Shown: positions 44,924-55,868, numbered from the stretch's first letter. The stretch: 64,000 bases of DNA from Lactobacillus mulieris (GCF_007095465.1 NZ_SDGL01000001.1:1-64000), one strand, 5' to 3'. A program made the numbers and translations. Notes: a model not told the origin generated them from the letters alone.

Positions 44924-45109
44924 ATGGCAAAAGATTTTGTTACTGGCAAAAAGACTACTTTCGGCAACAAGCGTTCTAAAGCTTTGAACTCTACCCGTAG
45001 AGCTTGGAAGCCAAACCTTCAAAAAGTGCGCATTCTTGTTGACGGTAAGCCAAAGCGCGTTTGGGTATCAACTAAGACTTTGAAGTCTGGTAAAGTTACT
45101 CGCGTTTAA
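44924..45109 (+). CDS. rpmB: 50S ribosomal protein L28
   Basis: A 61-residue protein starting [20 protein letters not shown], with the family segment [13 protein letters not shown]. It has no zinc-binding CxxC pairs, so it is the zinc-independent form. Plus-strand, monocistronic, divergent from asp23 with AAAGGAGG about 7 nt before the ATG. Confidence 0.97.
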   Translation: MAKDFVTGKKTTFGNKRSKALNSTRRAWKPNLQKVRILVDGKPKRVWVSTKTLKSGKVTRV

Positions 45110-45137
45110 TAATTTTAATAATTAAGCTTAATTATGC

Positions 45138-45169
45138 AAAAAAGACCAAGGAATACCTTGGTCTTTTTT
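45138..45169. terminator. Bidirectional terminator between rpmB and thiN
   Basis: Arms AAAAAAGACCAAGG and CCTTGGTCTTTTTT with a 4-nt loop, between convergent genes. Confidence 0.92.
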
Positions 45170-45179
45170 GTTTTTAACT

Positions 45180-45854
45180 TTAAAGATTTGCAAAGCGGTT
45201 AAGATCTTTACTATAAATTACAGCAATTGTCCCTTTTTCAAAATAAAGTTCTACTGACTTATCAGCAACAAACTCATTAGAAGCAAAAGATACCGGGTAT
45301 GCTGATGTATAGTTCTCTAATGGGTATTTTGCGCCTCGTATTGAAAGATTTTTAACTTCAGTTAAATTGACTATCCCTAAATATGAATAGCCTTCTAATG
45401 GCTTAATATGATGTTTTCCAGGTAAAAATAATCTAATTACATTTTGACGATCAATTAAAGTTACCTTAGGAGCATAAATTTGAAACTCTGGCTTTAAAAA
45501 GGTAAATAAATTAACTAAAAAATGATCTAATCTACCACCAGTGGCACCATAAATTTTTAAGCTAGTTAAATGATAATTTTCAAAAGCAGTTTTTATCATC
45601 AATTCCGAATCAGTTAAATCTTTTACTGGATTGGAATAACGAATATCTTTCACTACTTTTTCAATTTTGGCTAGTTCAGCTTTTTTTAAAGAATCAAAAT
45701 CTCCGACTGCAACATCTGGAGTCAAGCCTTTTTCAACCAAAAACAAACTACCACGATCAACACCCAACAAAAATTTGTTGTTATATTTTAATTCATTAAA
45801 AAAGCCTTCAGGTATTAGCTCAAGTGGTCCTCCTAATAAACTAATGCCCTTCAT
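45180..45854 (-). CDS. thiN: Thiamine pyrophosphokinase
   Basis: Makes thiamine pyrophosphate from thiamine and ATP. The 224 residues show GVDRGSLFLVEKG, DFDSL and the YGATGGRLDHFLVN motif. It overlaps the rpe stop by 14 nt and ends the rsgA-rpe-thiN run. Confidence 0.95.
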   Translation of the reverse strand: MKGISLLGGPLELIPEGFFNELKYNNKFLLGVDRGSLFLVEKGLTPDVAVGDFDSLKKAELAKIEKVVKDIRYSNPVKDLTDSELMIKTAFENYHLTSLKIYGATGGRLDHFLVNLFTFLKPEFQIYAPKVTLIDRQNVIRLFLPGKHHIKPLEGYSYLGIVNLTEVKNLSIRGAKYPLENYTSAYPVSFASNEFVADKSVELYFEKGTIAVIYSKDLNRFANL

Positions 45855-46503
45855 TTAAAATGCCTTCTAATTTTCTAATTTGACTAGCAATATCACCATT
45901 TTTAAAAATATATGATCCGCAAACCAAAATATCCGCTCCTGCTTGAGCAGCTAATGGGGCTGTTTTATCATTAATTCCTCCATCAACTTCAATTGGAATA
46001 TTTACACCAGCCTCGTTTGTTAATTGCTTGAGTTGAGCAATTTTTTCAGCTGTTTCTGGTATATATTTTTGCCCACCAAAACCAGGATGAACACTCATCA
46101 ATAATACTTGTTTTAATTTTTTTAAATATGGCTTTAAAGAAGCTACATCTGTTTCCGGATTTAAAACCAGCCCTGCTTTAACACCATTACTTGCTAAATA
46201 ATCTAACCAATAATCCACTTTATTAGTTGCTTCAAAATGAAATTCTAGCAAATCAGCTCCTGCTTGAGTAAAAGCTGGAATTGTTGTTTCTAAGTTATTA
46301 CTCATTAAATGAACTTCTGCTTCAACTAATGGAAACTCGCGCTTAAAGTCCTGCACAAGTTGTGGGCCATATGACAAATTAGGTACAAAATGCCCATCCA
46401 TAATATCAATATGGAATCTTGTAATACCGGCTTGAGTTGCTTTTTTTATATCTCTGCCAAGATTTAAATTGTCTGCATTCAAAATTGATGGTGAAATAAT
46501 CAT
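45841..46503 (-). CDS. rpe: Ribulose-phosphate 3-epimerase
   Basis: Pentose-phosphate enzyme interconverting ribulose-5-P and xylulose-5-P. The 220-residue TIM barrel shows SPSILNADN, FHIDIMDGHFVPNLSYGP, MSVHPGFGGQK and EVDGGIN. It is followed, with overlap, by thiN. Confidence 0.96.
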   Translation of the reverse strand: MIISPSILNADNLNLGRDIKKATQAGITRFHIDIMDGHFVPNLSYGPQLVQDFKREFPLVEAEVHLMSNNLETTIPAFTQAGADLLEFHFEATNKVDYWLDYLASNGVKAGLVLNPETDVASLKPYLKKLKQVLLMSVHPGFGGQKYIPETAEKIAQLKQLTNEAGVNIPIEVDGGINDKTAPLAAQAGADILVCGSYIFKNGDIASQIRKLEGILNEGH

Positions 46504-46536
46504 ATTTTTCCTTCATTTCTTTTATAATCCTTAGCT

Positions 46537-47424
46537 TTATTTTAGATATTCTGGTAATCTTTGGTCTTCAATTTCTGTTCGAAGTGCTAAATAATCATCA
46601 TATCTAAATTGAGCAATTTTTCCCTCAGAAAGCAAAGCTTTCACTTCACATTTGGGTTCATGAATATGTTGACAGCCTCTAAATTTACAAAATTGGCTAG
46701 CCTTGTTAAATTCAATAAAATAATTTTGTAATTCTTTGATTTTAATTGGTCCTAAATCAATTGCGGAAAATCCTGGTGTATCAGCAATAAAACCATCAGA
46801 ATAAGCAAAGAGTTGTACGCTTCTAGTTGTATGCTTACCACGGTTTAAACTTTTAGATATCTCTCCAGTATCTTGTCCAGCATCCTCTTTTAAAAAGTTT
46901 AATAATGTTGATTTGCCAGCACCTGATTGACCAGCTAAGGTCCAAATTTCATTATCTTTAATCAAAGACAATAAAGCCTGTTCTATCTTTTCTTTGTTAC
47001 TAAAGACACGATAGCCAATTTCTTCATAATAATTTAAAGCTTTTTTTATAGTTTCAACTTGCTCATCAGTCGCAAGATCTGCTTTTGAAAGATAAATTGT
47101 TACTGGGACCCTTTGCCATGCAAAAAAAGTTAAAAATCTATCCAAAAGATTGACACTAAAATCTGGTTCAACCGCAGAAATAACTAATAAGACATGGCTA
47201 ACGTTAGAAACAGCTGGACGACCAATCCGATTCTTTCGTTTAAAAACTTCAATCAAATAATTTGTGCCATGTTTATCAAGTTGAACTTTTACTAAGTCAC
47301 CAACTTGTGGCTTTTCTTGTCTTTTGCGAAAAACGCCACGCGCCCTAGTTCGCACTAGACCGTTTGGCGTCATCACATCATAATATCCAGCAATTAAACT
47401 GATTACAATTCCTTCGGTAATCAT
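46537..47424 (-). CDS. rsgA: Ribosome small subunit-dependent GTPase RsgA
   Basis: Circularly permuted GTPase that checks late 30S assembly. The 295 residues have an N-terminal OB fold, G motifs in permuted order ([21 protein letters not shown]) and a C-terminal zinc knuckle ([14 protein letters not shown]). Its start overlaps the prkC stop (ATGA). Confidence 0.96.
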   Translation of the reverse strand: MITEGIVISLIAGYYDVMTPNGLVRTRARGVFRKRQEKPQVGDLVKVQLDKHGTNYLIEVFKRKNRIGRPAVSNVSHVLLVISAVEPDFSVNLLDRFLTFFAWQRVPVTIYLSKADLATDEQVETIKKALNYYEEIGYRVFSNKEKIEQALLSLIKDNEIWTLAGQSGAGKSTLLNFLKEDAGQDTGEISKSLNRGKHTTRSVQLFAYSDGFIADTPGFSAIDLGPIKIKELQNYFIEFNKASQFCKFRGCQHIHEPKCEVKALLSEGKIAQFRYDDYLALRTEIEDQRLPEYLK

Positions 47425-49415
47425 TTAGTTACCCTTTCATTTGTTACAGTAGTTCCATCATTGACAACAATTAATGTTCCTGAGCCATTTTTTAGACTAA
47501 ATGGAATATTTAAAGTTGTATTTTGAGTGATATAAAAATCACGATAAACATTAGTTATTTGATGATTGTCATCGGCAATATAAATCTGGATATGATTTCC
47601 ATTACCATTATTGCCTTTACTTGAATCATAACTAATTGACACACTCTTATTAACGGAATTAGTATCGCTAGAGCTATCTGATGATGCTGAATCACTAGAA
47701 GCTGAAGAACTGTCTTGTTTTCCTTTAGATACAACAACTTCTAATGTATCTCCACGAGCCATCGTTACTCCTGCTGTTGGATTTTGTGAAATAATTAAAC
47801 CTTTTTCAACGGTATCTGAATATCTTTCTTCCGTCTTTAAAGTTAAGCCATTTTCTTCAGCATAATCTTGCGCGCTCTTTAGAGAATACCCAGTTAAGTC
47901 TTTAACTTTAAATTGCTTAGGTTTAGCTTTTTTGCGACTTCCCTTAGAAACAACTATGACAATCGTCGTTTTAGCAGCATTTACACGCTCACCAGCCTCA
48001 ATACTTTGACTCATGACATAATTTCGACTAATCTCAGTAGAATAATCAGTTTCTTTTTCAACTTTAAAGCCTAATTTTTCTAATCGTTTTTTGGCTTGAG
48101 TATAGTAAACCCCAACTAAATCTGGAACAGTAGTTAACCCGGCTCCTTTAGAAATAACCAAATCAACACTCTTGCCCTTTTCGATTGAATTTCCCTTTGT
48201 AGGTAGAGTTTTTATGACTTTACCTTTGGCAACTTTATCAGAATACTGATACTCTATCTCGCCTATTTTAAGGCCAGCTGCTTGAAGCGACTGCTTAGCC
48301 TGATTTTCATCGAAATCACTTACATCTGGGACTGTTGTTTGATTTGTTTTACTTAAAGCTAAAATAAGACAAATTAAAACAACAATAATTGCAAAAATTG
48401 AACTGAGTAGCCAAACTTTATGCTCTTTAAAAGTCTGCCAAAATTTTTTCTTCTTTGCTGGCTTTTGTTTCTTTTCTTCTTTTACATTTTTTAGAGCAGC
48501 ATCTTCACTAGAAATAATTGTTGGAATAACTCGAGTTTCTTCTAAAGCTGGATTATGCGACGGTTTAAAGACCGGTTCATTAGCCCTTTCAGGATTAAGA
48601 GAGGTGTCCAAATCTGCTTTCATTGTCAAAACAGATTCATAGCGATCTCGAGGATCCTTTGCTGTTGCGCAAAGGACTACATTTTCCAAAGGTTGCGGTA
48701 AGTTAGGTACAATCTCTTTTAAATCAGGAAGTGGTTCTTTTAAGTGTTTTAATGCAATTGAAATAGCAGTTTCGCCACCAAAAGGCACTTTCCCTGCTAA
48801 AAGTTCATATAAAATAATTCCTAATGAATAAATATCGGATTGTTTGGTAACTAAACCACCTTTAGTCTGTTCCGGTGACATATAGTGAACAGACCCCATT
48901 GTAGAGTTAGTTTGGGTAATGGTACTTTGATTAAGAGCAACTGCAATTCCAAAATCAGCAATTTTGATTTTACCAGTATTCTCATCGATCAAAATATTTT
49001 CTGGCTTCAAATCACGGTGAATTACATTATGCTTATGAGCAAGAGCAACTGCACTTAGAATTTGATCCATGATTCTAATAACTTCTGTAAAGGGTAGTGG
49101 GTAATTATCATGCAAATATTGATGCAAATCTGGTCCCTTTATGTATTCCATTACCATATATGGAAGGCCTTGATCTGTATCAACATCAAGCACTGAAACA
49201 ATATTAGGGTGACTTAATTCACTAGTTGCCATTGCTTCACGCGTAAAACGTTTCAAGGTTTGTGGATCACGTTGCAAATCAAGTCTTAAAACTTTAACGG
49301 CTACTTTTCTTTGTAAAATGATATCTTCGGCTAAATAAACATTCGCCATTCCACCTTCACCTAAGGTGTCCAAAATTTTGTAACGTTCGCCTAATAAATA
49401 GCCTTGAGTTATCAT
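47421..49415 (-). CDS. prkC: PASTA-domain serine/threonine protein kinase
   Basis: Membrane kinase that senses cell-wall precursors and controls division and growth. The 664 residues have a cytoplasmic kinase domain (GEGGMANV loop 19-26, K41, [13 protein letters not shown]), one membrane helix near 331-352, three PASTA repeats outside (about 355-560) and a Ser/Asp-rich linker before an extra C-terminal beta domain. Overlaps prpC by 4 nt, the conserved kinase-phosphatase pair. Confidence 0.96.
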   Translation of the reverse strand: MITQGYLLGERYKILDTLGEGGMANVYLAEDIILQRKVAVKVLRLDLQRDPQTLKRFTREAMATSELSHPNIVSVLDVDTDQGLPYMVMEYIKGPDLHQYLHDNYPLPFTEVIRIMDQILSAVALAHKHNVIHRDLKPENILIDENTGKIKIADFGIAVALNQSTITQTNSTMGSVHYMSPEQTKGGLVTKQSDIYSLGIILYELLAGKVPFGGETAISIALKHLKEPLPDLKEIVPNLPQPLENVVLCATAKDPRDRYESVLTMKADLDTSLNPERANEPVFKPSHNPALEETRVIPTIISSEDAALKNVKEEKKQKPAKKKKFWQTFKEHKVWLLSSIFAIIVVLICLILALSKTNQTTVPDVSDFDENQAKQSLQAAGLKIGEIEYQYSDKVAKGKVIKTLPTKGNSIEKGKSVDLVISKGAGLTTVPDLVGVYYTQAKKRLEKLGFKVEKETDYSTEISRNYVMSQSIEAGERVNAAKTTIVIVVSKGSRKKAKPKQFKVKDLTGYSLKSAQDYAEENGLTLKTEERYSDTVEKGLIISQNPTAGVTMARGDTLEVVVSKGKQDSSSASSDSASSDSSSDTNSVNKSVSISYDSSKGNNGNGNHIQIYIADDNHQITNVYRDFYITQNTTLNIPFSLKNGSGTLIVVNDGTTVTNERVTK

Positions 49416-50161
49416 TTCTTGTCACCTGCCTTGCACAAAAGCAGGCAAACTGTTATATTATCTCCGCCACCCAACCGATTTGCCTCAGTGATTAATTTCT
49501 TGCATCGATCGTTTAATGACAAAGATTTGGTTGCCAAAATTTGGTGTATTTGGTCATCCTCTAATGAATTAGTCAAGCCATCAGTGCATAGTAAAATAAT
49601 GTCATTTTCTTGAATGATGGGACGATTAAATTCAGGATTAATAGTGCTGGAGACACCTAAAGCCTGTGTAATAATATTTTTTTGTGGATGATTTCTAGCT
49701 TGTTCTTTGGTAATTTGTCCAAGTTTTACAAGTTCATTTACCAACGAATGATCTTCAGTTAATTGGGTAAACTTTTCTCCAGAATACAAATAAGCTCTTG
49801 AGTCACCTAAGTGAGCAATTAAAGCATTATTTTCAAAACAAATTGCCAAAACCACCGTAGTCCCCATTCCATTTAAATCTGGGAAACGATCAGCAGCGCG
49901 TAAAATAGTTTCATTCTCCAGTTTCAATTGGACTTGTAACCATTTCTTCGCCATTTCCGCTGTTACAAAATCGGTCTTCGCAAAGTCATGTCCCAAATGG
50001 CTAACTGCCATAGTAGAAGCGACATCTCCACCTTGGTGACCGCCCATTCCATCACAGACAACTGCCATTTTTATACTTTTTTGATTTTCATATACTTGAA
50101 CAAAGTCTTGATTGGTCTTTCTAACACGACCAATACTTGATGCAAAAGCTGTTTCAATCAA
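49412..50161 (-). CDS. prpC: PP2C-type protein phosphatase
   Basis: Reverses PrkC phosphorylation. The 249-residue PPM enzyme keeps the metal-binding VCDGMGGHQGG, HLGDSRAYL, and LLCTDGLTN plus GGGDNITV. The start is TTG, 9 nt after AGAGG; no ATG fits. It lies between rsmB and prkC. Confidence 0.95.
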   Translation of the reverse strand: MIETAFASSIGRVRKTNQDFVQVYENQKSIKMAVVCDGMGGHQGGDVASTMAVSHLGHDFAKTDFVTAEMAKKWLQVQLKLENETILRAADRFPDLNGMGTTVVLAICFENNALIAHLGDSRAYLYSGEKFTQLTEDHSLVNELVKLGQITKEQARNHPQKNIITQALGVSSTINPEFNRPIIQENDIILLCTDGLTNSLEDDQIHQILATKSLSLNDRCKKLITEANRLGGGDNITVCLLLCKAGDKK

Positions 50162-50166
50162 AATAC

Positions 50167-51480
50167 TTAACCTCTTAATTTCATTTTTGCAATAAAGAAG
50201 CCATCACTGCCATAAGTATCTGGTAAAATCTTCAAACTTTCTTTACTTTGAACTTTAGATAAAGTTATTGGCATTATTTCAAATTCTGGATGCTTCTTTA
50301 AAAATTCTGCTATAACTTGTTCATTTTCTTCAATTGTAATTGAACAAGTTGAATAAACTAATTCACCATTCTTCTTTAATAATTGGGCAGCACTATTCAA
50401 AATCCCCAGTTGAATTCTCGCTAAATTATGAACATCTTTCATAGTCTTATCATAGCGAATTTCTGGTTTTCTTCTTAATAGTCCAAGCCCAGAACATGGT
50501 GCATCAACTAATATTTTATCAAATTTAGTATCAGAAAAATGCTCTGCAGCTTTTCTAGCATCTAAAGCAAGAGTTTCAACTCGCTCATCAACATGCATTC
50601 TTTCGGCATATTTTTTGATTAAGTTAAGTTTCTTCTTATGAATGTCTAGACTTATCACTTTTCCTTGTGGCAAGTTTTCTGCTAATTGACTTGTTTTTCC
50701 ACCAGGAGCTGCGCAGGTATCCAAAACATAATCATTTTCTTGTAAATCAAAGCAATCCACTACTAAACTTGCTGCCTCATCCTGAATTGTAATCTGACCT
50801 GCCTTAAATTCATCTGTATTGACAATACTATGATTAACTAAAAAGCAGTTATCTGCAAGGGTTGATTCAGTCAAAGAATATCCTTGCTTTTTCAAACTAT
50901 TAATTATTTGCGTTTGATTTGCACCTTTAGCAATTCTAATACTATTTTCTGCTCGTTTATTTAAACTCGGCAAGATTTTTTCAGTACGCTTCAAACCCCA
51001 GTTCTTAATAAAATACTGAACCAACCATTCTGGCATACTCTCTTTTATGCTCAAAAAATGGACAGGATCTTTCGGACTAGGTAAGACTTGCCCACGTCTT
51101 AAAAAAGAACGTAAAATTCCATTTACCAAACGATAACCAGATGAGTTCTTTTTACCAAAGCTCTTAGCTAATTTATTAGCTTCATCAAGAACAGCTCGAT
51201 TAGGTACTCGATTTAAGAAAATCAACTGATATACCGACATTAATAAAAGTGGCTTCAAATAATCTTCTTTTAGTTTAGTTCTAAGTAAATCTTTTAATTG
51301 ATATTCCAAGAATAACTGATATTGAATTGTTCCATAAACTAATTGGGTAACAAAAGCCTGATCTTTTTGAGAAAAATTATTTTCATTTAGAGCATGACTT
51401 AGACTTAAATTAGAATAGCCTTTTTGCTTAAATACTTTTATCAAAGTAGCCAACGCTACAGCACGTGCTGAGTTAGTCAT
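50167..51480 (-). CDS. rsmB: 16S rRNA m5C967 methyltransferase RsmB
   Basis: The 437-residue protein has the N-terminal NusB-like helical domain (about 1-140) and a SAM-dependent RNA methyltransferase domain with DTCAAPGGKTSQLAE, the catalytic cysteine in DAPCSGLGLLRR, and the second conserved cysteine in STCSI. The start at 51480 (ATG) overlaps the fmt stop by 8 nt and is preferred over a TTG three bases earlier. Confidence 0.96.
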   Translation of the reverse strand: MTNSARAVALATLIKVFKQKGYSNLSLSHALNENNFSQKDQAFVTQLVYGTIQYQLFLEYQLKDLLRTKLKEDYLKPLLLMSVYQLIFLNRVPNRAVLDEANKLAKSFGKKNSSGYRLVNGILRSFLRRGQVLPSPKDPVHFLSIKESMPEWLVQYFIKNWGLKRTEKILPSLNKRAENSIRIAKGANQTQIINSLKKQGYSLTESTLADNCFLVNHSIVNTDEFKAGQITIQDEAASLVVDCFDLQENDYVLDTCAAPGGKTSQLAENLPQGKVISLDIHKKKLNLIKKYAERMHVDERVETLALDARKAAEHFSDTKFDKILVDAPCSGLGLLRRKPEIRYDKTMKDVHNLARIQLGILNSAAQLLKKNGELVYSTCSITIEENEQVIAEFLKKHPEFEIMPITLSKVQSKESLKILPDTYGSDGFFIAKMKLRG

Positions 51481-52417
51481 CAATAAATACTTCTCCTAGC
51501 TTCAAACTTGCACCTTTACCATTCATATAGTCACGGCCGGCCATTTTCTTTTTCCCAGTTGGCTGAATTTCAGTAAGATTGAGAACCGTATGATTAGCAA
51601 AACTTACCGCAAAACGCTTGTGATTATCTACTAAAGCCCCAGCAGGTAATTGGGTTGTTTCATTTGCTACTTCTGAAGACCAAACCTTCATTCTTTGACC
51701 ATTAATCATTAAATAAGCACCCGGATCTGGATTTAAGCCACGAATCAAGTTATGAACTTGGCTTGCAGTCATATCCTTAGTTATTCTTTCTTGGTCTTTA
51801 CTAATATTTGGTGAAAAGACTACCTTAGTGGTATCTTGTGCTTTTTTATCGCAACTACCATCAATAATGCTTGGTAAGGTTTTAAGGAGTAAATCACGAC
51901 CTAAAATAGCCATTTTTTCAAATAAACTACCTGCTGTATCTTCTGGTGCAATTGGTAGCTTTTCTTGGGCATACATATCACCAGCGTCCATTTCCTTAAC
52001 CATTTCCATAATAGTTACACCAGTTTCTTTATCTCCATTAATCAAAGAGTATTGAATTGGAGCGCCACCACGATACTTAGGAAGAAGTGACCCGTGGACA
52101 TTTACCGCTGCAATTTTAGCACTCTTTAAAAATTTAGTCGGTAAAAACTGCCCATAAGCTGCTGTAATAATTAAATCAGCATGTAAATTAATCAAAGTAT
52201 CAAGTTCTTCACTTCTTGGTAAACGAGCAGGTTGATAAACAGGTAAATCGTATTTTTGAGCCATCTCTTTAACAGGAGAAGAAGTCAATTTCTGTTTTCG
52301 ACCTACTTTTTTATCCGGTTGTGTAACCACCGCCAAAACTTGGTAATTATCCTTTATTAAACCTTCTAAAACTGTCGCACCAAAATTTGGTGTCCCTAAG
52401 AAAATAACTGATGTCAT
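51473..52417 (-). CDS. fmt: Methionyl-tRNA formyltransferase
   Basis: Formylates initiator Met-tRNA. The 314 residues start MTSVIFLGTPNFG and contain the catalytic NVHGSLLPKYRGGAPIQ and the Asp in MDAGDMY. The start is chosen for GAGGG about 9 nt upstream; the longer reading would run into the priA end. Part of the priA-fmt-rsmB run. Confidence 0.96.
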   Translation of the reverse strand: MTSVIFLGTPNFGATVLEGLIKDNYQVLAVVTQPDKKVGRKQKLTSSPVKEMAQKYDLPVYQPARLPRSEELDTLINLHADLIITAAYGQFLPTKFLKSAKIAAVNVHGSLLPKYRGGAPIQYSLINGDKETGVTIMEMVKEMDAGDMYAQEKLPIAPEDTAGSLFEKMAILGRDLLLKTLPSIIDGSCDKKAQDTTKVVFSPNISKDQERITKDMTASQVHNLIRGLNPDPGAYLMINGQRMKVWSSEVANETTQLPAGALVDNHKRFAVSFANHTVLNLTEIQPTGKKKMAGRDYMNGKGASLKLGEVFIDD

Positions 52418-52433
52418 ATTCATCCCTCTTTCA

Positions 52434-54827
52434 TTATGATATTCTTCCAGGTTGAGTATCAATATAAATATTTAAGCCATATTTTTGCTTTTCTTGAGCC
52501 AAATCTTGAATCTGATGAAGTAGCTCATTTAATTTAGGTTCACGTTTATATTTTACCAGTATTTGATAATAATATTGATTTTTAATTTTAGAAATTGCAC
52601 TCGGAGTTGGTCCCAAAACAATTGTTGGAGCATGAAGATTGCGCATTAAAATTCTTTTAATAGCAAAGGCTTCTTTGGCAGCATTTTGTTCATTTTTTGA
52701 AGCAACTGAAATTAAATTTGTAAAGAAAAACGGAGGATAATTTCCCTGATATCTTACTTTCATTTCAGTTTGATAAAAAGTTTCATAATCCTGTTTTTGC
52801 GCTAATTTTATTGCATAATGGTCTGGATTATAAGTTTGAATCAAAACTTGCCCACTTTTTTCTGCACGTCCTGCTCGCCCAGCCACTTGAGTTAATAACT
52901 CAAAAGTCTTTTCGCTTGCATTATAATCAGGCAAATAAAGAGCCGTGTCGGCATTAATCACCCCAACTAAAGTTACATTCGGAAAATCAAGCCCCTTAGC
53001 AATCATTTGCGTACCTAGTAAAATATCTGCTTCACCTGCACCAAATTTATCTAATATTTCTTTATAACTCCCCTTACGTCTTGTAGTATCAACATCCATT
53101 CTTAAAATCCTTACACCTGGAAGAAGTTCGCTTAACTCTTCTTCGACTTTTTGGGTTCCAGTTCCTAAAAAGCGAATTTTGCTACTTTGGCAATTAGGAC
53201 AACTATTTGGGATTGGTTGATGAAAACCACAATAATGACAAATCATTTGATTTGTATCTTTATGCATAGTTAAAGATAAATCACAATTAGGACATTGTAA
53301 AACAAATCCACAATCTCGGCAAAGCATAAAACTAGCAAAACCACGTCGATTGAGCAATAAAATTATTTGTTCATTTCTCATCAACTTTTCTTTAATAGCT
53401 TCAACAAGGTCAGTAGATAAATCAAATTGACTTCCCGCAAATTCTACCGACTTCAAATCAATAATTTTAACTTCAGGCAGGGCTTTTTGATTGGCTCTTT
53501 TTGTTAAACGCAATAATTCATAAACGCCTTTTTGAGCACGCGCACGACTATCAAGAGATGGTGTCGCACTTCCTAATACTAAAGGCGCATTGTGAAATTG
53601 ACTTCTCCAAATAGCTACATTTCTTGCATGATATCGAGGTGTATCTTCTTGCTTATATGATGCTTCATGCTCTTCATCAATAATAATTAAACCAATATTA
53701 CTTAATGGAGCAAAAATAGCACTCCTAGCTCCTACAACTACTCGAGCTTCACCGCGTCTAATTCTGCGCCATTCATCATATTTCTCTCCTTCTGATAAAC
53801 CACTATGTAAAACTGCCACTTCTTTTCCAAAGCGGGCATTGACCTGGCTAACCATTTGCGGAGTTAAGGAAATTTCCGGCACTAACATTAAAGCATTTTT
53901 CCCTTTTTGTAATGCATTGCTAATGGCATGTAAATAGACTTCTGTTTTTCCACTTCCAGTTATTCCTTCAAGTAAATAAGTTTTTGCTTCGGACTTCTCA
54001 ATACTTTTATTTATTTTTTGCAGAGCAGCTGTTTGTTCCTGATTAAGAATAACAATCTTTCTTTTAATATTTTTTGAAAATTCAGTCAAAGGATTTCGAT
54101 ATTGCTCAACTTCTTTAATTTTGAGTAAATCTTTTTTAACTAAAGTATTAATTGCTGAAAATGATAAATTATATTTTTTCAACTGCCCAGAATCAAAAGG
54201 AAATTGTTCAAAATGTTGGATTATAAATTGCAATAATTCAGCCTGTTTAACAGCATTTGAACGTAGACTTTGTTGAATTTCTTTGTAATCGGTGAGACTA
54301 GAGGTAAGATAATAAACTTTTTTTGTTTTTTCCTTAGCTTTATTTTCAACTGCATATTCAATTTTAGCCATATCCTTTTTTAGTAACTGATTAATTTGGG
54401 CAATTTCTTCTAAATCGGTCACTTTTGCTAAATCAATACTTTTTCCTTTAAAAATTTGTAACTCTTCAGCCTGCTTGGTTGTTGGAATTAAAATTTTTCG
54501 ATATTTTGCCCTCATAACACTAGGAAGCATGGTTTGTAAAATTGAAATCCGATAAGAAAAAATAGTTTTAGCCAAATATGCTGATAATTCAACTAATTCC
54601 GGAGTTAAGGGAGCTTGTTCATCAACAACTAACAACAAGTCTTTCAATTTTCCTTGATATTGACTAGTTTTAGTTAAGCCTACAACGAAGCCTTGAACTT
54701 TCCTTCGACCAAAAGGGACAACAACACGGGACCCAGTTGTTAAATCTGCAATTTGCTCAGGGACTTGATATTCAAAAATTCGATCTGTCTGCTTAGCTGC
54801 AACATCTACAATTACTTGCGCTATCAT
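52434..54827 (-). CDS. priA: Primosomal replication protein N' (PriA helicase)
   Basis: Restarts collapsed replication forks. The 797 residues have an N-terminal DNA-binding domain, helicase motifs GITGSGKTEVYL and DEEHEASYKQ, and the cysteine zinc-binding block between (CRDCGFVLQCPNC, CHYCG, CPNC). The start at 54827 is chosen because AGCAGGTG sits just upstream; that stretch would itself be coding in the longer form. Confidence 0.97.
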   Translation of the reverse strand: MIAQVIVDVAAKQTDRIFEYQVPEQIADLTTGSRVVVPFGRRKVQGFVVGLTKTSQYQGKLKDLLLVVDEQAPLTPELVELSAYLAKTIFSYRISILQTMLPSVMRAKYRKILIPTTKQAEELQIFKGKSIDLAKVTDLEEIAQINQLLKKDMAKIEYAVENKAKEKTKKVYYLTSSLTDYKEIQQSLRSNAVKQAELLQFIIQHFEQFPFDSGQLKKYNLSFSAINTLVKKDLLKIKEVEQYRNPLTEFSKNIKRKIVILNQEQTAALQKINKSIEKSEAKTYLLEGITGSGKTEVYLHAISNALQKGKNALMLVPEISLTPQMVSQVNARFGKEVAVLHSGLSEGEKYDEWRRIRRGEARVVVGARSAIFAPLSNIGLIIIDEEHEASYKQEDTPRYHARNVAIWRSQFHNAPLVLGSATPSLDSRARAQKGVYELLRLTKRANQKALPEVKIIDLKSVEFAGSQFDLSTDLVEAIKEKLMRNEQIILLLNRRGFASFMLCRDCGFVLQCPNCDLSLTMHKDTNQMICHYCGFHQPIPNSCPNCQSSKIRFLGTGTQKVEEELSELLPGVRILRMDVDTTRRKGSYKEILDKFGAGEADILLGTQMIAKGLDFPNVTLVGVINADTALYLPDYNASEKTFELLTQVAGRAGRAEKSGQVLIQTYNPDHYAIKLAQKQDYETFYQTEMKVRYQGNYPPFFFTNLISVASKNEQNAAKEAFAIKRILMRNLHAPTIVLGPTPSAISKIKNQYYYQILVKYKREPKLNELLHQIQDLAQEKQKYGLNIYIDTQPGRIS

Positions 54828-54845
54828 ATTTATTTTCACCTGCTA

Positions 54846-54875
54846 AAAAGACCCTCATCTTAGCGATGAAGGTCT
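54846..54875 (-). terminator. Terminator-like hairpin between rpoZ and priA
   Basis: On the minus strand AGACCTTCATC pairs with GATGAGGGTCTTTTT around a short loop. Probably partial, since the genes beyond it lack an obvious strong promoter. Confidence 0.75.
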
Positions 54876-54881
54876 AACTAA

Positions 54882-55100
54882 TTAATCAATATTAGTTTTG
54901 TGATCTGGGTCAATAATTACCTTACCTGCAGCAATTTCTTCTAATGCTTGGCCAACTGACTTAGATGATTTAAATTTATCAAGTGCTGCTGGATTACCTG
55001 CTTCAAGCTCATGAGCTCTTTTTGAAGCTAAAACTGATAAAGAATATCTTGAATCAACTCTGTCTAATAATTTATCAATTGATGGATATGTAATTTTCAT
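54882..55100 (-). CDS. rpoZ: RNA polymerase omega subunit
   Basis: A 72-residue subunit that helps assemble RNA polymerase, starting [21 protein letters not shown], with ASKRAHEL and the [10 protein letters not shown] helix. It is 3 bp after gmk, the conserved arrangement. Confidence 0.95.
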   Translation of the reverse strand: MKITYPSIDKLLDRVDSRYSLSVLASKRAHELEAGNPAALDKFKSSKSVGQALEEIAAGKVIIDPDHKTNID

Positions 55101-55103
55101 GTA

Positions 55104-55718
55104 TTAGTCCTCCTCAACCATTTTACGATACGAATCAATTACTCGCTTAACACTAACATGCTCGGCTTCAACAATCGCTTTAATATGACTAACTGCATTT
55201 GCAACAGTATCATTGACTACAGCATAATCATAATCAGACATCATCATAATTTCGTTGCGCGCTTGTTTCATTCGATTTTGAATAACAGCCTCAGAATCTG
55301 TTCCTCGATGAACTAGCCGATGCTTTAATTCATGCAAATCTGGCGGTGTTAAAAAGATAAAAACACCATCAGGCATTTGTTCACGAACTTTTTGGGCACC
55401 GTTAACATCAATTTCAAGCAAAACATCTTTACCTTCGCTCAGCATTTTTTTAACTGGAGCTAGCGGTGTTCCATAGTAATTGCCTACATATTGATTATAT
55501 TCAATAAGCTCACCTTGGTTAATAGCCTCTTTAAAACGATCAACACTCACAAAGTAATAATCTTTTCCATCTACTTCACCAGGACGAGGCTTTCGAGTAG
55601 TCATTGAAACTGAATATTCAAATGGAAATGCTTTAGTTTCAACTATTGCACTTTTTACTGTACCTTTACCAACACCAGAAGGTCCTGATAGAACCAATAA
55701 TAAACCTTTACTTGCCAT
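55104..55718 (-). CDS. gmk: Guanylate kinase
   Basis: Phosphorylates GMP to GDP. The 204 residues show the P-loop SGPSGVGKGT, SVSMTTRKPRPGEVDGKDY and EIDVNGAQKV. First gene of the gmk-rpoZ-priA run. Confidence 0.97.
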   Translation of the reverse strand: MASKGLLLVLSGPSGVGKGTVKSAIVETKAFPFEYSVSMTTRKPRPGEVDGKDYYFVSVDRFKEAINQGELIEYNQYVGNYYGTPLAPVKKMLSEGKDVLLEIDVNGAQKVREQMPDGVFIFLTPPDLHELKHRLVHRGTDSEAVIQNRMKQARNEIMMMSDYDYAVVNDTVANAVSHIKAIVEAEHVSVKRVIDSYRKMVEED

Positions 55719-55839
55719 GATTGCTCCTAAAAATCATTAATAATTCTATATTGCACTAAACTAGCAGATTTTTCAAGTTTCACTCCTTTTTTCTCATAAT
55801 TAAATAACAATCATTTCCAAACATATTTTCGATTTTTCC

Positions 55840-55868
55840 TTGATTTTTTAAACATTAGTTCGTATAAT
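55840..55868 (+). promoter_or_regulatory. Promoter of the 101-residue orphan gene
   Basis: -35 TTGATT (55840-55845), 17-bp spacer and perfect -10 TATAAT (55863-55868), followed by a leader of about 55 nt with two TTCGAG copies. Confidence 0.75.
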
